From the NCBI RefSeq assembly GCF_004571175.1, contig NZ_CP038273.1:2790001-2854000 (forward strand): DNA of 64,000 nucleotides. Reading direction: 5' to 3'. The translations under genes and the position numbers were made by a program. How positions within the stretch are numbered: position 1 is the first letter of the stretch; the number at the start of each line of letters is the position of its first letter. This DNA is from Legionella israelensis (GTDB lineage: Bacteria; Pseudomonadota; Gammaproteobacteria; Legionellales; Legionellaceae). The notes under the pieces are model-generated. The model saw nothing but the letters and a program-made list of their open reading frames with translations, was not told the DNA's origin and searched no databases. Of the stretch, positions 45,452-53,627 are shown in pieces.

Positions 45452-46444
45452 ATGAATGAGGAGTTGCCAGCAAAAAGCAGAATTTTTATTTTAATGGCTG
45501 TTTATAATGGTAGTGAATATATAGAAGAACAAATTCGCAGTATACAGCTGCAAACCATGTCAGAATGGATACTCTTGATAAGAGACGATAGTTCTACGGA
45601 TGAAACTGTTACTATCGTAAATGATTTTGTAAAACAAGATGCTCGAATTAAGTTAATTAAAGACAATTTTGGCTCTCAGAGATTACCACAAAAAAATTTC
45701 GCTTTGCTAGTGGAAAACGCAATGCAGTGGGATTTTGATTATGTTTTCTTTGCAGATCAGGATGACATATGGGAACCTAACAAGCTATCTGTTATGTATA
45801 ATTCGCTTGTAAAACTATCTGCGCAATATGATCATGCTCCAATTATGCTACATACTGATCTTACTGTGGTTGATAAAAATAATCAGGTAATAGCAGATTC
45901 TTTTTTAAGATATCAGGGATTACATCATCCAGGTAAGAGAGCTATCAATACGTTATTGGTTCAAAATTTTGTAACTGGCTGTACTTCTGCAGTTAATCGA
46001 GTGCTATTAGAAAAAGCTCTTCCGTTCCCGGAAAAAATGATCATGCATGACTGGTGGCTTGCGTTATGTGCGTCAATTCTAGGAAAGCTTTTTTTCCTTT
46101 CAGAACCTTTAATTCGTTATCGTCAACATGATAATAATAGCGTTGGCGCAAGATCTTATTGGAAAAATCTTTTATGGGCACTTAAAAATCCATATAAGAA
46201 ATGGACTCAAGCTCGTCTTGGCTCAAAAAGATTAATGGATCAGGCAAGGGAATTAAAAAGACATCTGGAGTCTGAGCCGCATAAATCTGTCCAAATTATC
46301 AGGGTTCTGAAAATGCTGGATACCTTTATCAGCCTCGAGAGGCAACCTTTCATAAAAAAGATATATTTTCTAACTTCTTTAAGATTGAGGCGACAGAAAA
46401 AATTATCAGATATATTATTGAAACTAATTCTTTTAACGAGTTGA
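45452..46444 (+). CDS. Family 2 glycosyltransferase, rhamnosyltransferase-like
   Basis: This 330-residue GT2 begins IFILMAVYNGSEYIEEQIRSIQLQT, with IRDDSSTDET for the nucleotide site and FFADQDDIWEPNKL for DxD. The IMHDWWLAL segment and the GCTSAVNR motif match the rhamnosyltransferase-like subgroup also represented at 22678-23634. dTDP-rhamnose from the first block would be a natural donor. It is the last glycan-block gene on this strand before pgi. Confidence 0.86.
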   Translation: MNEELPAKSRIFILMAVYNGSEYIEEQIRSIQLQTMSEWILLIRDDSSTDETVTIVNDFVKQDARIKLIKDNFGSQRLPQKNFALLVENAMQWDFDYVFFADQDDIWEPNKLSVMYNSLVKLSAQYDHAPIMLHTDLTVVDKNNQVIADSFLRYQGLHHPGKRAINTLLVQNFVTGCTSAVNRVLLEKALPFPEKMIMHDWWLALCASILGKLFFLSEPLIRYRQHDNNSVGARSYWKNLLWALKNPYKKWTQARLGSKRLMDQARELKRHLESEPHKSVQIIRVLKMLDTFISLERQPFIKKIYFLTSLRLRRQKKLSDILLKLILLTS

Positions 46445-46562
46445 CTCAATTATTAGTAATTTAAACGTATTTTACAAATTTACTCACAAACTTAAGAATG
46501 GCTTTAATTAAGAAGTTAATTAAAAAACCAGCTTATAATTTTTCAATGCCATTTTTTTGTAC

Positions 46563-48041
46563 TTAACTAACCATTTCAACTGTATGATTTATATTAAACG
46601 CTTTTTTCGCGCTCTCAACTCCTGGCTGGTCAAAAGGATTAATACCCCAAATGATGCTTTGAGTGAAAATTTTATGTTCGTAAAGGGCGATTAAAGCGCC
46701 GATATTAAACGGAGTGCAATCGTCAAGAGTAAGGTGATTGATGGGAACATTTCCTGGTATGTAACCATTTGGATTGTTCTCACTATGAACGCCTTGTGCT
46801 AAAATGCGCATGTTGGCCTCGCAGAGATCATTGATGAGTTCACCGTTAAAAGATTTAAGACTGATGAAATCAGCGGCAACTTTATGTGTGCCCTGGCAAA
46901 GTGACTGGTAGTAGCTGTGCTGTGCCTGATTTCCGAGACCACCCCAGATAATAGGGCCTGTGGCATAATTAATGGCCATGCTTTGCGTATTGATGGATTT
47001 ACCGTTGCTCTCCATATCCAGTTGTTGAATATAGGGTACTAAATACTCCAATTGTTGAGCATATTTGAGGATGAGTAGATTATGAATATGTAAAAAATTA
47101 ATATTCCATATTCCTATCAAGGCAAGTAACACAGGCAGATTTTCGTTGAGTTCATTTTTGCGGAAATGCTCATCCATGTAGTGAGCTCCTGCAAGTAATT
47201 CATTGAAATGTTCGAAACCTACAGCGATAGCTGTAATTAAGTTGATGGCTGAACACATGGAATAACGCCCGCCTACCCAGTCCCATATGGGTAATACGTT
47301 CCTGATGCCAAACTGATGTGCTTTATCACTTCTGGCTGTCACAGCAATGAAATGTTTATCTATGTGTTGTGGACTTCCCAGCCATGCTATGGCTTTTCTG
47401 GCATTATACAGTGTTTCTTCAGTAGAGAAGGATTTTGAAGAAATAATAAATAAGGTTGTTTCAGGATGAAGTCCGTTGACTGCCTGTTTAAAGCTATTAG
47501 GGTCGGCATCTGACACAAAATGATAACCTAAATCCTTATCGGAGAATTCAGCCAGTGCCTTAATGCAAAAACGAGGGCCCAGGTCCGAGCCGCCCATACC
47601 TATGTTAACAATATCTTTGATCGCTTTACCGGAAAAACCAAGCCACTCTCTATGTCTGATTTTCTCGGCAATGTGCTGTATTTTTTCTCTTGTGGCAATA
47701 ATTTCGGGGATAATGTTTTTCTCATCGACAGAAAGCACGGTATGTTCAGGCACTCTTAAAGCTGTGTGAAGAGCAGGGCGGTTTTCAGAAATATTTAATT
47801 TTTCCCCATTCAGTAAAGCATGAATCTTGTCCTGTAAACGGCATTCTTTGGCCAAATCAAGCAGGTTTTCAAGAATCGTCTCTGTTAGACGTTGTCGGCT
47901 AAAATCCAAGGTAATGCCATTGGTATTAAAGCGCGTTTGTTTTGGTTGATGATGTTTTAAATCATTGATTGTGGGTAGGGCAAATGACTGTGCTTGTTTT
48001 TGCAGATTTTGCCATGAAAGAAGTTCAGATAAATGCCTCAT
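46563..48041 (-). CDS. pgi: Glucose-6-phosphate isomerase
   Basis: Pgi interconverts glucose-6-phosphate and fructose-6-phosphate. The 492-residue protein has the phosphosugar motifs VNIGMGGSDLGPRF and FIISSKSFSTEET, the VGGRYSMCSAINL loop with catalytic Arg, Glu in NGKS, and a C-terminal FDQPGVESAKK with the catalytic Lys. The start at 48041 (RHLSELLSWQNL) is chosen because family homology begins there; the frame extends to 48077 without a ribosome site. It is convergent with the glycan block. Supply of hexose phosphates for sugar nucleotides fits its location, and pgi is also a normal housekeeping gene. Confidence 0.96.
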   Translation of the reverse strand: MRHLSELLSWQNLQKQAQSFALPTINDLKHHQPKQTRFNTNGITLDFSRQRLTETILENLLDLAKECRLQDKIHALLNGEKLNISENRPALHTALRVPEHTVLSVDEKNIIPEIIATREKIQHIAEKIRHREWLGFSGKAIKDIVNIGMGGSDLGPRFCIKALAEFSDKDLGYHFVSDADPNSFKQAVNGLHPETTLFIISSKSFSTEETLYNARKAIAWLGSPQHIDKHFIAVTARSDKAHQFGIRNVLPIWDWVGGRYSMCSAINLITAIAVGFEHFNELLAGAHYMDEHFRKNELNENLPVLLALIGIWNINFLHIHNLLILKYAQQLEYLVPYIQQLDMESNGKSINTQSMAINYATGPIIWGGLGNQAQHSYYQSLCQGTHKVAADFISLKSFNGELINDLCEANMRILAQGVHSENNPNGYIPGNVPINHLTLDDCTPFNIGALIALYEHKIFTQSIIWGINPFDQPGVESAKKAFNINHTVEMVS

Positions 48042-48120
48042 GCTAACCCATCCGAGATTTTTTGCTAAACATAACATTATTTTGAATCATTTTGAATCCA
48101 TTAACCGACATGTTTTTATA

Positions 48121-48147
48121 GTAAAAAAGCCAAGCTTTTTATACAGG
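48121..48147. repeat. Solitary copy of the AAAAAGC/GCTTTTT hairpin
   Basis: The segment GTAAAAAAGCCAAGCTTTTT followed by ATACAGGGG corresponds to the second hairpin of the 80-bp repeats at 4551-4790. The outer ATCCCGT/ACGGGAT arms have decayed. It lies upstream of pgi on the minus strand, in the region that would carry its promoter. Confidence 0.5.
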
Positions 48148-48273
48148 GGCTAGGAAAATATTCCAGTTTGACACAAGAAACAACGTCTTTTTTCTTATAT
48201 CGAACTGACATTAAATAAGCTTACTTGGAAAGAAGAGGTCGTTTTTGATGTATTCAAAAGGTATAATAGTGCG

Positions 48274-48453
48274 ATGTTTAATTTTTCGAATCTTTATGGC
48301 TTACGACGGGATATCAATATAGACCATGAGATAGCGCGGTTTATTCTGGCTCAAGGCTGGGAGCAGTTATTCGCTGCTACAGAACAGAAAAAGTTTATAA
48401 TGGGATTTAATTGTATCATCCAGTCTTTATTGCGTCACGAAGGTATACTATGA
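48274..48453 (+). CDS. Small ORF (59 aa) coupled to the initiating glycosyltransferase gene
   Basis: Reading from ATG 48274 gives 59 codons ending TGA at 48451-48453, which overlaps the ATG of the next gene as ATGA. The protein is soluble, begins MFNFSNLYGLRRDINIDHE and ends LLRHEGIL, with aromatic and charged residues and no membrane segment. TATAAT at 48262-48267 sits just upstream and could be a -10 element or chance. I recognise no family. The overlap suggests a translated leader gene feeding ribosomes to the next gene. The evidence is positional and could be accidental. Confidence 0.5.
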   Translation: MFNFSNLYGLRRDINIDHEIARFILAQGWEQLFAATEQKKFIMGFNCIIQSLLRHEGIL

Positions 48454-49481
48454 CATTATTTTTTACAGGTGTATTTATCCTATCTTTAATTTTGACCGGC
48501 TTTTTGAGGCATTATGCTTTAGCTCGGAATATTATCGATATTCCAAATCATCGCAGCTCACACAGTATACCCACACCGCGTGGTGGCGGTCTCGCTTTCG
48601 TGTTTTCTTTTATAGCAGTTATTCCTTTTTTATATTATCAAGGATTTCTTGATGCAAAATTAACCACAGCTTTATTAACTTCAGGACTATTTGTTGCTGT
48701 ATTAGGTTTTGTGGATGACCGTAAAAATATTTCAGCAAAATGGCGTCTTGCAGGTCATTTTGCTGCCAGTGCCATTGCTCTTTTTTATCTGGGAGGCATG
48801 CCTGCCATTTCCATTCTTGGATGGAACTTACCTCAAGGGATTATATTGAATGTCTTTGTGGCTTTTTATTTAGTATGGTTGCTCAATTTATATAATTTTA
48901 TGGATGGTATTGATGGAATAGCAGGTGTTGAGGCTGTTTCTGTTTGTGTCGGAGGGGCTCTTTTATATTGGCTTGAAGGAGCGGCGAATGACGCCATTTT
49001 GCCTTTGGTTTTGGCTTTTGCGGTGGCAGGATTTTTATATTGGAATTTTCCTCCAGCAAGAATCTTCATGGGGGATGCCGGAAGTGGATTTTTGGGATTT
49101 TCCATAGGAATCATATCTATTAAGAGCGCAAACATTCAATCTCAATTTTTTTGGAGTTGGTTGATCCTCTTAGGTGTTTTTATTGTTGATGCTACGATGA
49201 CTTTAGTTCGTCGGGCATTATCTGGAGCCAAAGTATTTGAAGCTCATCGCAGTCATGCTTATCAATACGCTTCAAGATATTTTGGGAAACACTTGCCTGT
49301 CACACTTGCCGTTTTAATGATCAATTTTGTTTGGTTATTACCATTGGCTCTTTTAGTGAGTAAGGATTATATTGCTGGCTTTCCAGGAATGTTACTGGCT
49401 TACTTACCTTTACTTTTGCTTGCTCTTAAATTTCAAGCCGGTAAACCTGAAGAGAATTTAACGATGGCTGTTGGAAAATAA
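48450..49481 (+). CDS. WecA/WbpL-type undecaprenyl-phosphate sugar-1-phosphate transferase
   Basis: This 343-residue, 10-11-helix membrane enzyme starts O-unit assembly by moving a sugar-1-phosphate from UDP-sugar to undecaprenyl phosphate. Diagnostic motifs are RGGGLAF near residue 45, FVDDRKN with the metal-binding Asp pair, NLYNFMDGIDGIAG, FMGDAGSGFLGF and the cytoplasmic HRSHAYQ. The start ATG 48450 follows AAGG by 6 nt; the frame extends further upstream to 48411. Together with the WbpV-like protein at 26.1 kb it suggests UDP-QuiNAc or UDP-FucNAc as first sugar, as with Pseudomonas WbpL. Confidence 0.9.
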   Translation: MTLFFTGVFILSLILTGFLRHYALARNIIDIPNHRSSHSIPTPRGGGLAFVFSFIAVIPFLYYQGFLDAKLTTALLTSGLFVAVLGFVDDRKNISAKWRLAGHFAASAIALFYLGGMPAISILGWNLPQGIILNVFVAFYLVWLLNLYNFMDGIDGIAGVEAVSVCVGGALLYWLEGAANDAILPLVLAFAVAGFLYWNFPPARIFMGDAGSGFLGFSIGIISIKSANIQSQFFWSWLILLGVFIVDATMTLVRRALSGAKVFEAHRSHAYQYASRYFGKHLPVTLAVLMINFVWLLPLALLVSKDYIAGFPGMLLAYLPLLLLALKFQAGKPEENLTMAVGK

Positions 49482-49847
49482 GCTTTTAAGCATTATGGAA
49501 AATTTTGTCATGAAAAGGTAAAGTAACAATGTCTTGGATTAATATTTTTTACAGTTATTATGGGTTTCCTTAATTTTAGGCAAGTCGTTTTTTAGGAAGT
49601 ACTGAATAGCTTTAAGTTCTGCTGAATCTGCTTAAAGAAGATAAAGTTCATTCTAATGAAATCTAATGTTTGCGTAAAATTTGATCATTTATTCCTTGTT
49701 TCTTAATATTCCGTTAATAATTACTGTGTAGAATAACAAGCGAACAGTAAAATTTGTTTAATTTTTGTATTATTTGTAATTATCGCGAGCACCATGGAAG
49801 CGTTCTATGGAAAAAAGATAATTACCTGGTTAGGGAGATTTTTAGTC
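49482..49847 (+). promoter_or_regulatory. csrA upstream region with tandem PmrA-like box
   Basis: Bases 49702-49710 (CTTAATATT) and 49713-49721 (GTTAATAAT) form a tandem direct repeat with a 2-nt spacer, the arrangement I recall for the Legionella PmrA element. TAGAAT at 49729-49734 is a possible -10 placed 7 nt after the box. In L. pneumophila, PmrA has been reported to activate csrA. The rest of the region (about 49482-49700) shows no gene. GGGAG at 49833-49837 is the csrA ribosome site. Confidence 0.6.
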
Positions 49848-50051
49848 ATGTTAATTTTGACTCGACGTATTGGTGAAACACTCATCATCGGTGATGATGT
49901 GAATATCACGGTTTTAGGTGTTAAAGGTAATCAGGTTCGTTTAGGAATAAACGCTCCAAAAGACGTATCTGTTCATCGCGAAGAAATATACCTGCGTATT
50001 CAGCAGGAAAAAGAAGGTGGTGAATCAAGCGAAAGTAACACTACTGAATAA
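49848..50051 (+). CDS. csrA: Carbon storage regulator CsrA
   Basis: CsrA is a small dimeric RNA-binding protein that represses translation at GGA-containing leader hairpins. In Legionella it maintains the replicative phase and represses virulence traits until LetA/RsmYZ titrate it. The 67-residue product begins [27 protein letters not shown] and continues [20 protein letters not shown], all canonical, with the binding residues Leu4 and Arg44-type positions preserved. ATG 49848 is the family start; the frame reads on upstream to 49794 but that part is not conserved-looking. A strong hairpin follows. Confidence 0.96.
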   Translation: MLILTRRIGETLIIGDDVNITVLGVKGNQVRLGINAPKDVSVHREEIYLRIQQEKEGGESSESNTTE

Positions 50052-50077
50052 AACGGTTTTTATCGCAGTCCTTCCCA

Positions 50078-50110
50078 TCCCGGGGGCATTCCCCCGGGAC
50101 ATTCATTTTC
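50078..50110 (+). terminator. Rho-independent terminator after csrA
   Basis: A perfect 9-bp GC stem, TCCCGGGGG (50078-50086) and CCCCCGGGA (50091-50099), has a 4-nt loop and is followed by a moderately T-rich tract. It lies 27 bp after the csrA stop. Confidence 0.8.
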
Positions 50111-50332
50111 TCGTCGCAGGTCTTTCTTCTTATCCTTCGTTAGAAATGACTCTCCACCATTCATTTATTAGCATAAAATTAGGCTACTCGAATCATTTTC
50201 TTGTTCATATGGGGCGCTTCGACTCCAGTTATTTTTTTCATCAAATCCCTGCTACTTGATAGCGGGGCCTAACAAAGCTTCGCATAGATCAACTATGTCT
50301 TAACCGTTTTTTTAAATTTAATTAATCTATCA
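50111..50332. repeat. Intergenic region with inverted copy of the lipA-type repeat
   Basis: Bases about 50243-50292, read on the minus strand, match the GAAGCTCTGT...CCCCGCTATCAAGTAGCGGGG part of the repeat tandem at 8112-8502. The remainder has no supported gene. This copy lies next to the IS110 fragment, whose stop codon is at 50333. Confidence 0.6.
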
Positions 50333-51020
50333 TCATGCACAAAATAATCCCGAATTAAAATCTCTTATTCTGGCATTTGCAATAACAATGATTTTTCGCA
50401 TTAAAGCAGTTAAAGCTACCATCTTTTTCTTTCCGGAAGAAATTAACTGATTGTAGAAAGATTTTAAGCTAGAATTTGAATTTCTTGCAGCCATGGCAGC
50501 TAAGAATAATATGGGCTTAATTCCACATCTGCCATAACCAATACACCGATAACCGCTAAACTGCCCGCTATCATTTGCCTTTGGTGCAAGGCCAGCAAGC
50601 GAAGCAATTTTACGTCGCGTTAAGGAACCTAATTCTGGTAATAAGACAAGAAGCTCATTAGCAATGATATCCCCTATGCCGGGAATAGTTTTTAGAATAG
50701 CTTTTTTTTCTCTTAACACAGAGTCAGCCTCTATCAAGGTATTTATTTCATCTGTAATGGTCTTGATTTGATTATTAAGCACCTCGAGCATTGCATTACA
50801 GCTCGCTTTGATGATGTCCGCGCGAGGAGCTTTTAATCTATTCTTTTCTGCAACAAGCATTTGTTTTAAATCATTACGACGCTGCACCAACTCAAATAAG
50901 GCAAGGGCTTTTGTTGATTGAGGAGTAAATAGTTCTAGTCGTTGTGCTCGCTCATACCCATATAAAGCCAATGAGAGGGCATCCAGTTTATCCGTCTTTG
51001 CCTCATTGCCATAAGATTGA
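50333..51020 (-). mobile_element. IS110 family transposase, C-terminal fragment
   Basis: From about residue 285 of the fused frame the sequence switches to an IS110-type transposase: the NEAKTDKLDAL segment, which holds the last acidic residues of the DEDD domain, then the C-terminal Transposase_20 domain with ILKTIPGIGDIIANELL, LTRRKIASLAGLAP and GRCGIKPILFLAAMAA. The N-terminal catalytic part is missing, so the element is dead. It reads in the same frame as the ornithine-cyclodeaminase remnant upstream, giving a 511-residue chimera. Confidence 0.8.
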
Positions 51021-51957
51021 ATAAATCGTTGATAAACAACTTCTGCTACGCTTAAATCTTGGATGGCAAGACCGACTGATTTAAACACAGTTAAGTCATT
51101 TTTGTAATTTTTATCTTTGTTTAATAACCATTGGCCGAGTTCAATGATAGTTTCATTTTTTAATGAATTTTGCTCAACAGCTTCTATTATTTCCCCAGAT
51201 TCTGATAGAGCAGCTTCCAATTGATCAACAAAAACATTGGAATTACTTAAAATATCCTGACTAATCTCCTGCATGGATTTGGAATGCGATCCTATGGCAT
51301 TAATATGGGCATGAGGCTGAGCAATATCATTTAAATAAATTAATGGTTTTGTACTGCTTGTTGCTGTACAGATGATATCAGCATCTCTTACGGCCAATGA
51401 AATATTTTCATAGACTGCAATGTCATATTGATTCTCTAGTTTTTTAGCGAATTCTTTTGCTTTATTAATATTTCTAGACCATACCGAAACCTGTTTGATG
51501 TTGCGAACGGAAGTTACCGCTTCAAGTTGCGTAATAGCCTGTGCTCCTGAACCAATAATGGCCACATGCTTAGCGTTGTCTTGTGCAAAATATTTTGTTG
51601 CCAGGCCAGAAACAGCTCCTGTTCTCAAGGCGGTTAAATAGGCAGCATCCATTAATACTTTTGGCTCTCCGGTGCTTGCATCAAGTAACATAATGAAGCC
51701 GGTAATTGACGGTATATTTTTGGAAATATTTTTTGGAAAAATAGAAACCACCTTTAAACCTAAGGCCTTATCTTGTTCTAAGTAGGCTGGCATTGTTAGT
51801 GTCAGCGCTTCTTCATCACTTATAGAAATGGCTGTTCTCAATGGCAATTTCACTTGTTGCCTGGCCAATTGAATAAAAACCCTCTCATTGCATCGATTGC
51901 TTGACTCATAGTGATGCTTTGCTTAACTTCTGCCAAAGATAATAACCGAAGACTCAT
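51015..51957 (-). pseudogene. Ornithine cyclodeaminase/mu-crystallin gene, frameshifted and truncated
   Basis: ATG 51957 begins MSLRLLSLAEVKQSITMSQAIDAM, a normal family start. After ATG AGA GGG the frame is lost by about one base (near 51882-51890). The downstream frame resumes as FIQLARQQVKLPLRTA and continues with the NAD(P) site AIIGSGAQAITQLEAV and the SVGLAIQDLSVAEVVYQRF end. The C-terminus then runs into the IS110 fragment at about 51015. The family makes proline from ornithine or reduces imino acids. The frameshift plus fusion make a functional enzyme unlikely, though internal translation from GTG/TTG codons could give a partial protein. Confidence 0.75.
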
Positions 51958-52006
51958 TTGTTAGCTTCCTTTAGTTTTATAAAAATAACTGATAATGTAC
52001 GTGAAA

Positions 52007-52795
52007 TCAGGGTAAGAAAATATGTCCTTGTAAATACAGTTGACATGAGCCTGATAATAAAACCCGATCCATATCTACTTCACAAAGCAATTCGCCTTTT
52101 CGCTTCAATCCTTGTTTTGCATAAATGTTTTTCTTTTTTAAAAGCTCACACCAATAAGGAGCGATAACACAGTGAGCTGATCCAGTAACAGGGTCTTCCG
52201 GAACATCACAGCCAGGGTAAAAACAACGTGAATAAACATCTACATCGCTTCCTGGTGCAGATAAAATTATTCCGCGATGGTTTAATTCACTTATTGCATG
52301 CAAATCTGGTTTGGCTTCTTTTACATTTTGTTCATTTTCAAGAATACACAACAAATCAAAAGTGCTCTCAAACACCTCTTTCACCTGAGTATTAAGGGCA
52401 TTTAATAAGGAAAGGGATGGCGTTATTTTATTATAAGGCAGTGCTGGAAAATCCATTTGTAATAAAGCTGCATTTTTCTTTACTCGCAACTCTCCACTTT
52501 TACTTTTGAAAACAATATCATCTTTTTGATAGTCTAAAAATTCAAAAATAACAAATGCGCTTGCCAATGTTGCATGACCACATAATGCAACTTCGGTGTT
52601 GGGGGTAAACCAGCGAATCTGGAAATATTCACCTTCATGAACGATAAAAGCAGTTTCAGAAAGATTATTTTCTGCAGCAATAGCTTGCATTTGTTTATCA
52701 CTTAACCAATATCTCAATGGACAAACTGCAGCTGGATTTCCTCCAAATATTTGGGAGGAGAATGCATCAACTTGATAAATAGGTTGCTTCTTCAT
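52007..52795 (-). CDS. PhzF family isomerase-like protein
   Basis: This 262-residue protein begins MKKQPIYQVDAFSSQIFGGNPAAVCPL, the PhzF hallmark, with the catalytic Glu in ENNLSETAFI (about 44-53) and CGHATLASA. GCDVPEDPVTGSAHC in the second half is the matching motif of the other half of this diaminopimelate-epimerase fold. PhzF proper acts in phenazine synthesis; most homologues have unknown substrates. The start at 52795 (or the adjacent ATG 52798) follows AGGAG; the longer reading to 52888 would cross the operator. It is divergent from a MarR gene. Confidence 0.9.
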   Translation of the reverse strand: MKKQPIYQVDAFSSQIFGGNPAAVCPLRYWLSDKQMQAIAAENNLSETAFIVHEGEYFQIRWFTPNTEVALCGHATLASAFVIFEFLDYQKDDIVFKSKSGELRVKKNAALLQMDFPALPYNKITPSLSLLNALNTQVKEVFESTFDLLCILENEQNVKEAKPDLHAISELNHRGIILSAPGSDVDVYSRCFYPGCDVPEDPVTGSAHCVIAPYWCELLKKKNIYAKQGLKRKGELLCEVDMDRVLLSGSCQLYLQGHIFLP

Positions 52796-52825
52796 CATTT
52801 TCTCCTGAATAAGTTGGATCATGCT

Positions 52826-52858
52826 AACATAGCATGCTAATATATAGCAAGCTATGTT
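52826..52858. promoter_or_regulatory. Palindromic operator between phzF and marR genes
   Basis: Arms AACATAGCATGCTA (52826-52839) and TAGCAAGCTATGTT (52845-52858) are inverted repeats with 13 of 14 matches around a 5-nt spacer. The site lies about 20-30 bp from both starts. Length, symmetry and location fit a MarR dimer site that would repress both divergent genes. Confidence 0.75.
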
Positions 52859-52878
52859 ATATTGGAGTCTAGATACCA

Positions 52879-53289
52879 ATGAATACATCCACTCTAATCA
52901 AAAAAGCCAATCGTCTCTTGATTAAAAAAGCAAATGCATTATTAAAACCACACGGCATAACTCATGCCTATACTTATTTTCTTATGGAGCTATATCAACA
53001 AGATGGATTAACTCAGTCGGAGATGTATAAGCGCATTGGCATTGAACAACCTACCGCTGTAAGAACCTTAGACCGGATGGAACGAGATGGATTGATTATA
53101 CGCGAACAAAGCCCAAAAGATAGACGCGCTTTGTTCATAAAGCTTACTGATAAAGGCAAGCAGCATAAAGAAACTATTTTAGCTTGTGCCAACGAACTAA
53201 ATGACTTTGCGTTAAAAGATTTTTCAGACAAAGATCGCAGTTTATTTAATCAGCTAATTAATCGGTTAAACGCTAACTTAAATTGTTGA
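52879..53289 (+). CDS. MarR family transcriptional regulator
   Basis: This 136-residue winged-helix protein has recognition helix and wing TQSEMYKRIGIEQPTAVRTLDRMERDGLIIREQSPKDRRALFIKLTDKGK (about 47-96), a clear MarR core. Flanking helices form the dimer interface. It is divergent from the PhzF gene over a near-perfect palindrome, so autorepression and control of phzF are likely. The inducing ligand is unknown. Confidence 0.93.
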   Translation: MNTSTLIKKANRLLIKKANALLKPHGITHAYTYFLMELYQQDGLTQSEMYKRIGIEQPTAVRTLDRMERDGLIIREQSPKDRRALFIKLTDKGKQHKETILACANELNDFALKDFSDKDRSLFNQLINRLNANLNC

Positions 53290-53375
53290 TGGCATATGTA
53301 TTCTTAGAGGAACGTTTTGAAATTAGGGGTGGCATTTCAATGAAAAAAGTTAACTATAACCTCTTAATGTCCTGA

Positions 53376-53419
53376 TGCCGTTGTGCGGAATCGAACCGCA
53401 GACCTATTGATTACGAATT
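53376..53419 (-). other. 3' end of a tRNA-Thr(CGT) gene: attachment-site scar
   Basis: Read on the minus strand, the segment holds the anticodon loop TTCGTAA, the 3' anticodon stem, variable loop, a complete T-arm (TGCGG-TTCGATT-CCGCA) and the acceptor 3' half CAACGGC plus A. The 5' half of the tRNA is absent: bases upstream of the loop do not pair as an anticodon stem. A 3' tRNA fragment about 44 nt long, starting at the anticodon loop and 210 bp from an integrase gene, is a typical attL/attR. It is not a functional tRNA. Confidence 0.75.
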
Positions 53420-53538
53420 AAAAAATTGTGCATTTTATGGACTTCGACACAGTTTTAATTTCTTTTAAATTTCTTTTATTTACAGATCATTAAGCTTGTA
53501 TTAAGTTATAAGTTCTTTTAAGATATTTTACCTCATTC

Positions 53539-53614
53539 TTCGACACATATTCGACACATATTCGACACATGTTCGACACATGTTCGACACATGTTCGACA
53601 CATGTTCGACACAC
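53539..53614 (+). repeat. Seven 11-bp direct repeats before the integrase gene
   Basis: The unit TTCGACACAT(A/G) starts at 53539, 53550, 53561, 53572, 53583, 53594 and 53605, exactly 11 bp apart. An isolated TTCGACACA lies at 53443 beside the tRNA scar. The 11-bp period is about one helical turn, so a protein could bind every copy on the same face. Integrase arm-type sites or a slippage expansion are both possible. The array runs up to 13 bp before the integrase ATG. Confidence 0.9.
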
Positions 53615-53627
53615 CGATGGAAATTTT

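Noticed and set aside
53376-53419. Functional tRNA gene
   Set aside because: Only the 3' half is present; the D-arm and 5' acceptor strand are absent and the anticodon stem cannot pair.
53539-53614. Possible CRISPR array
   Set aside because: Units are contiguous 11-mers with no spacers and no cas genes nearby.
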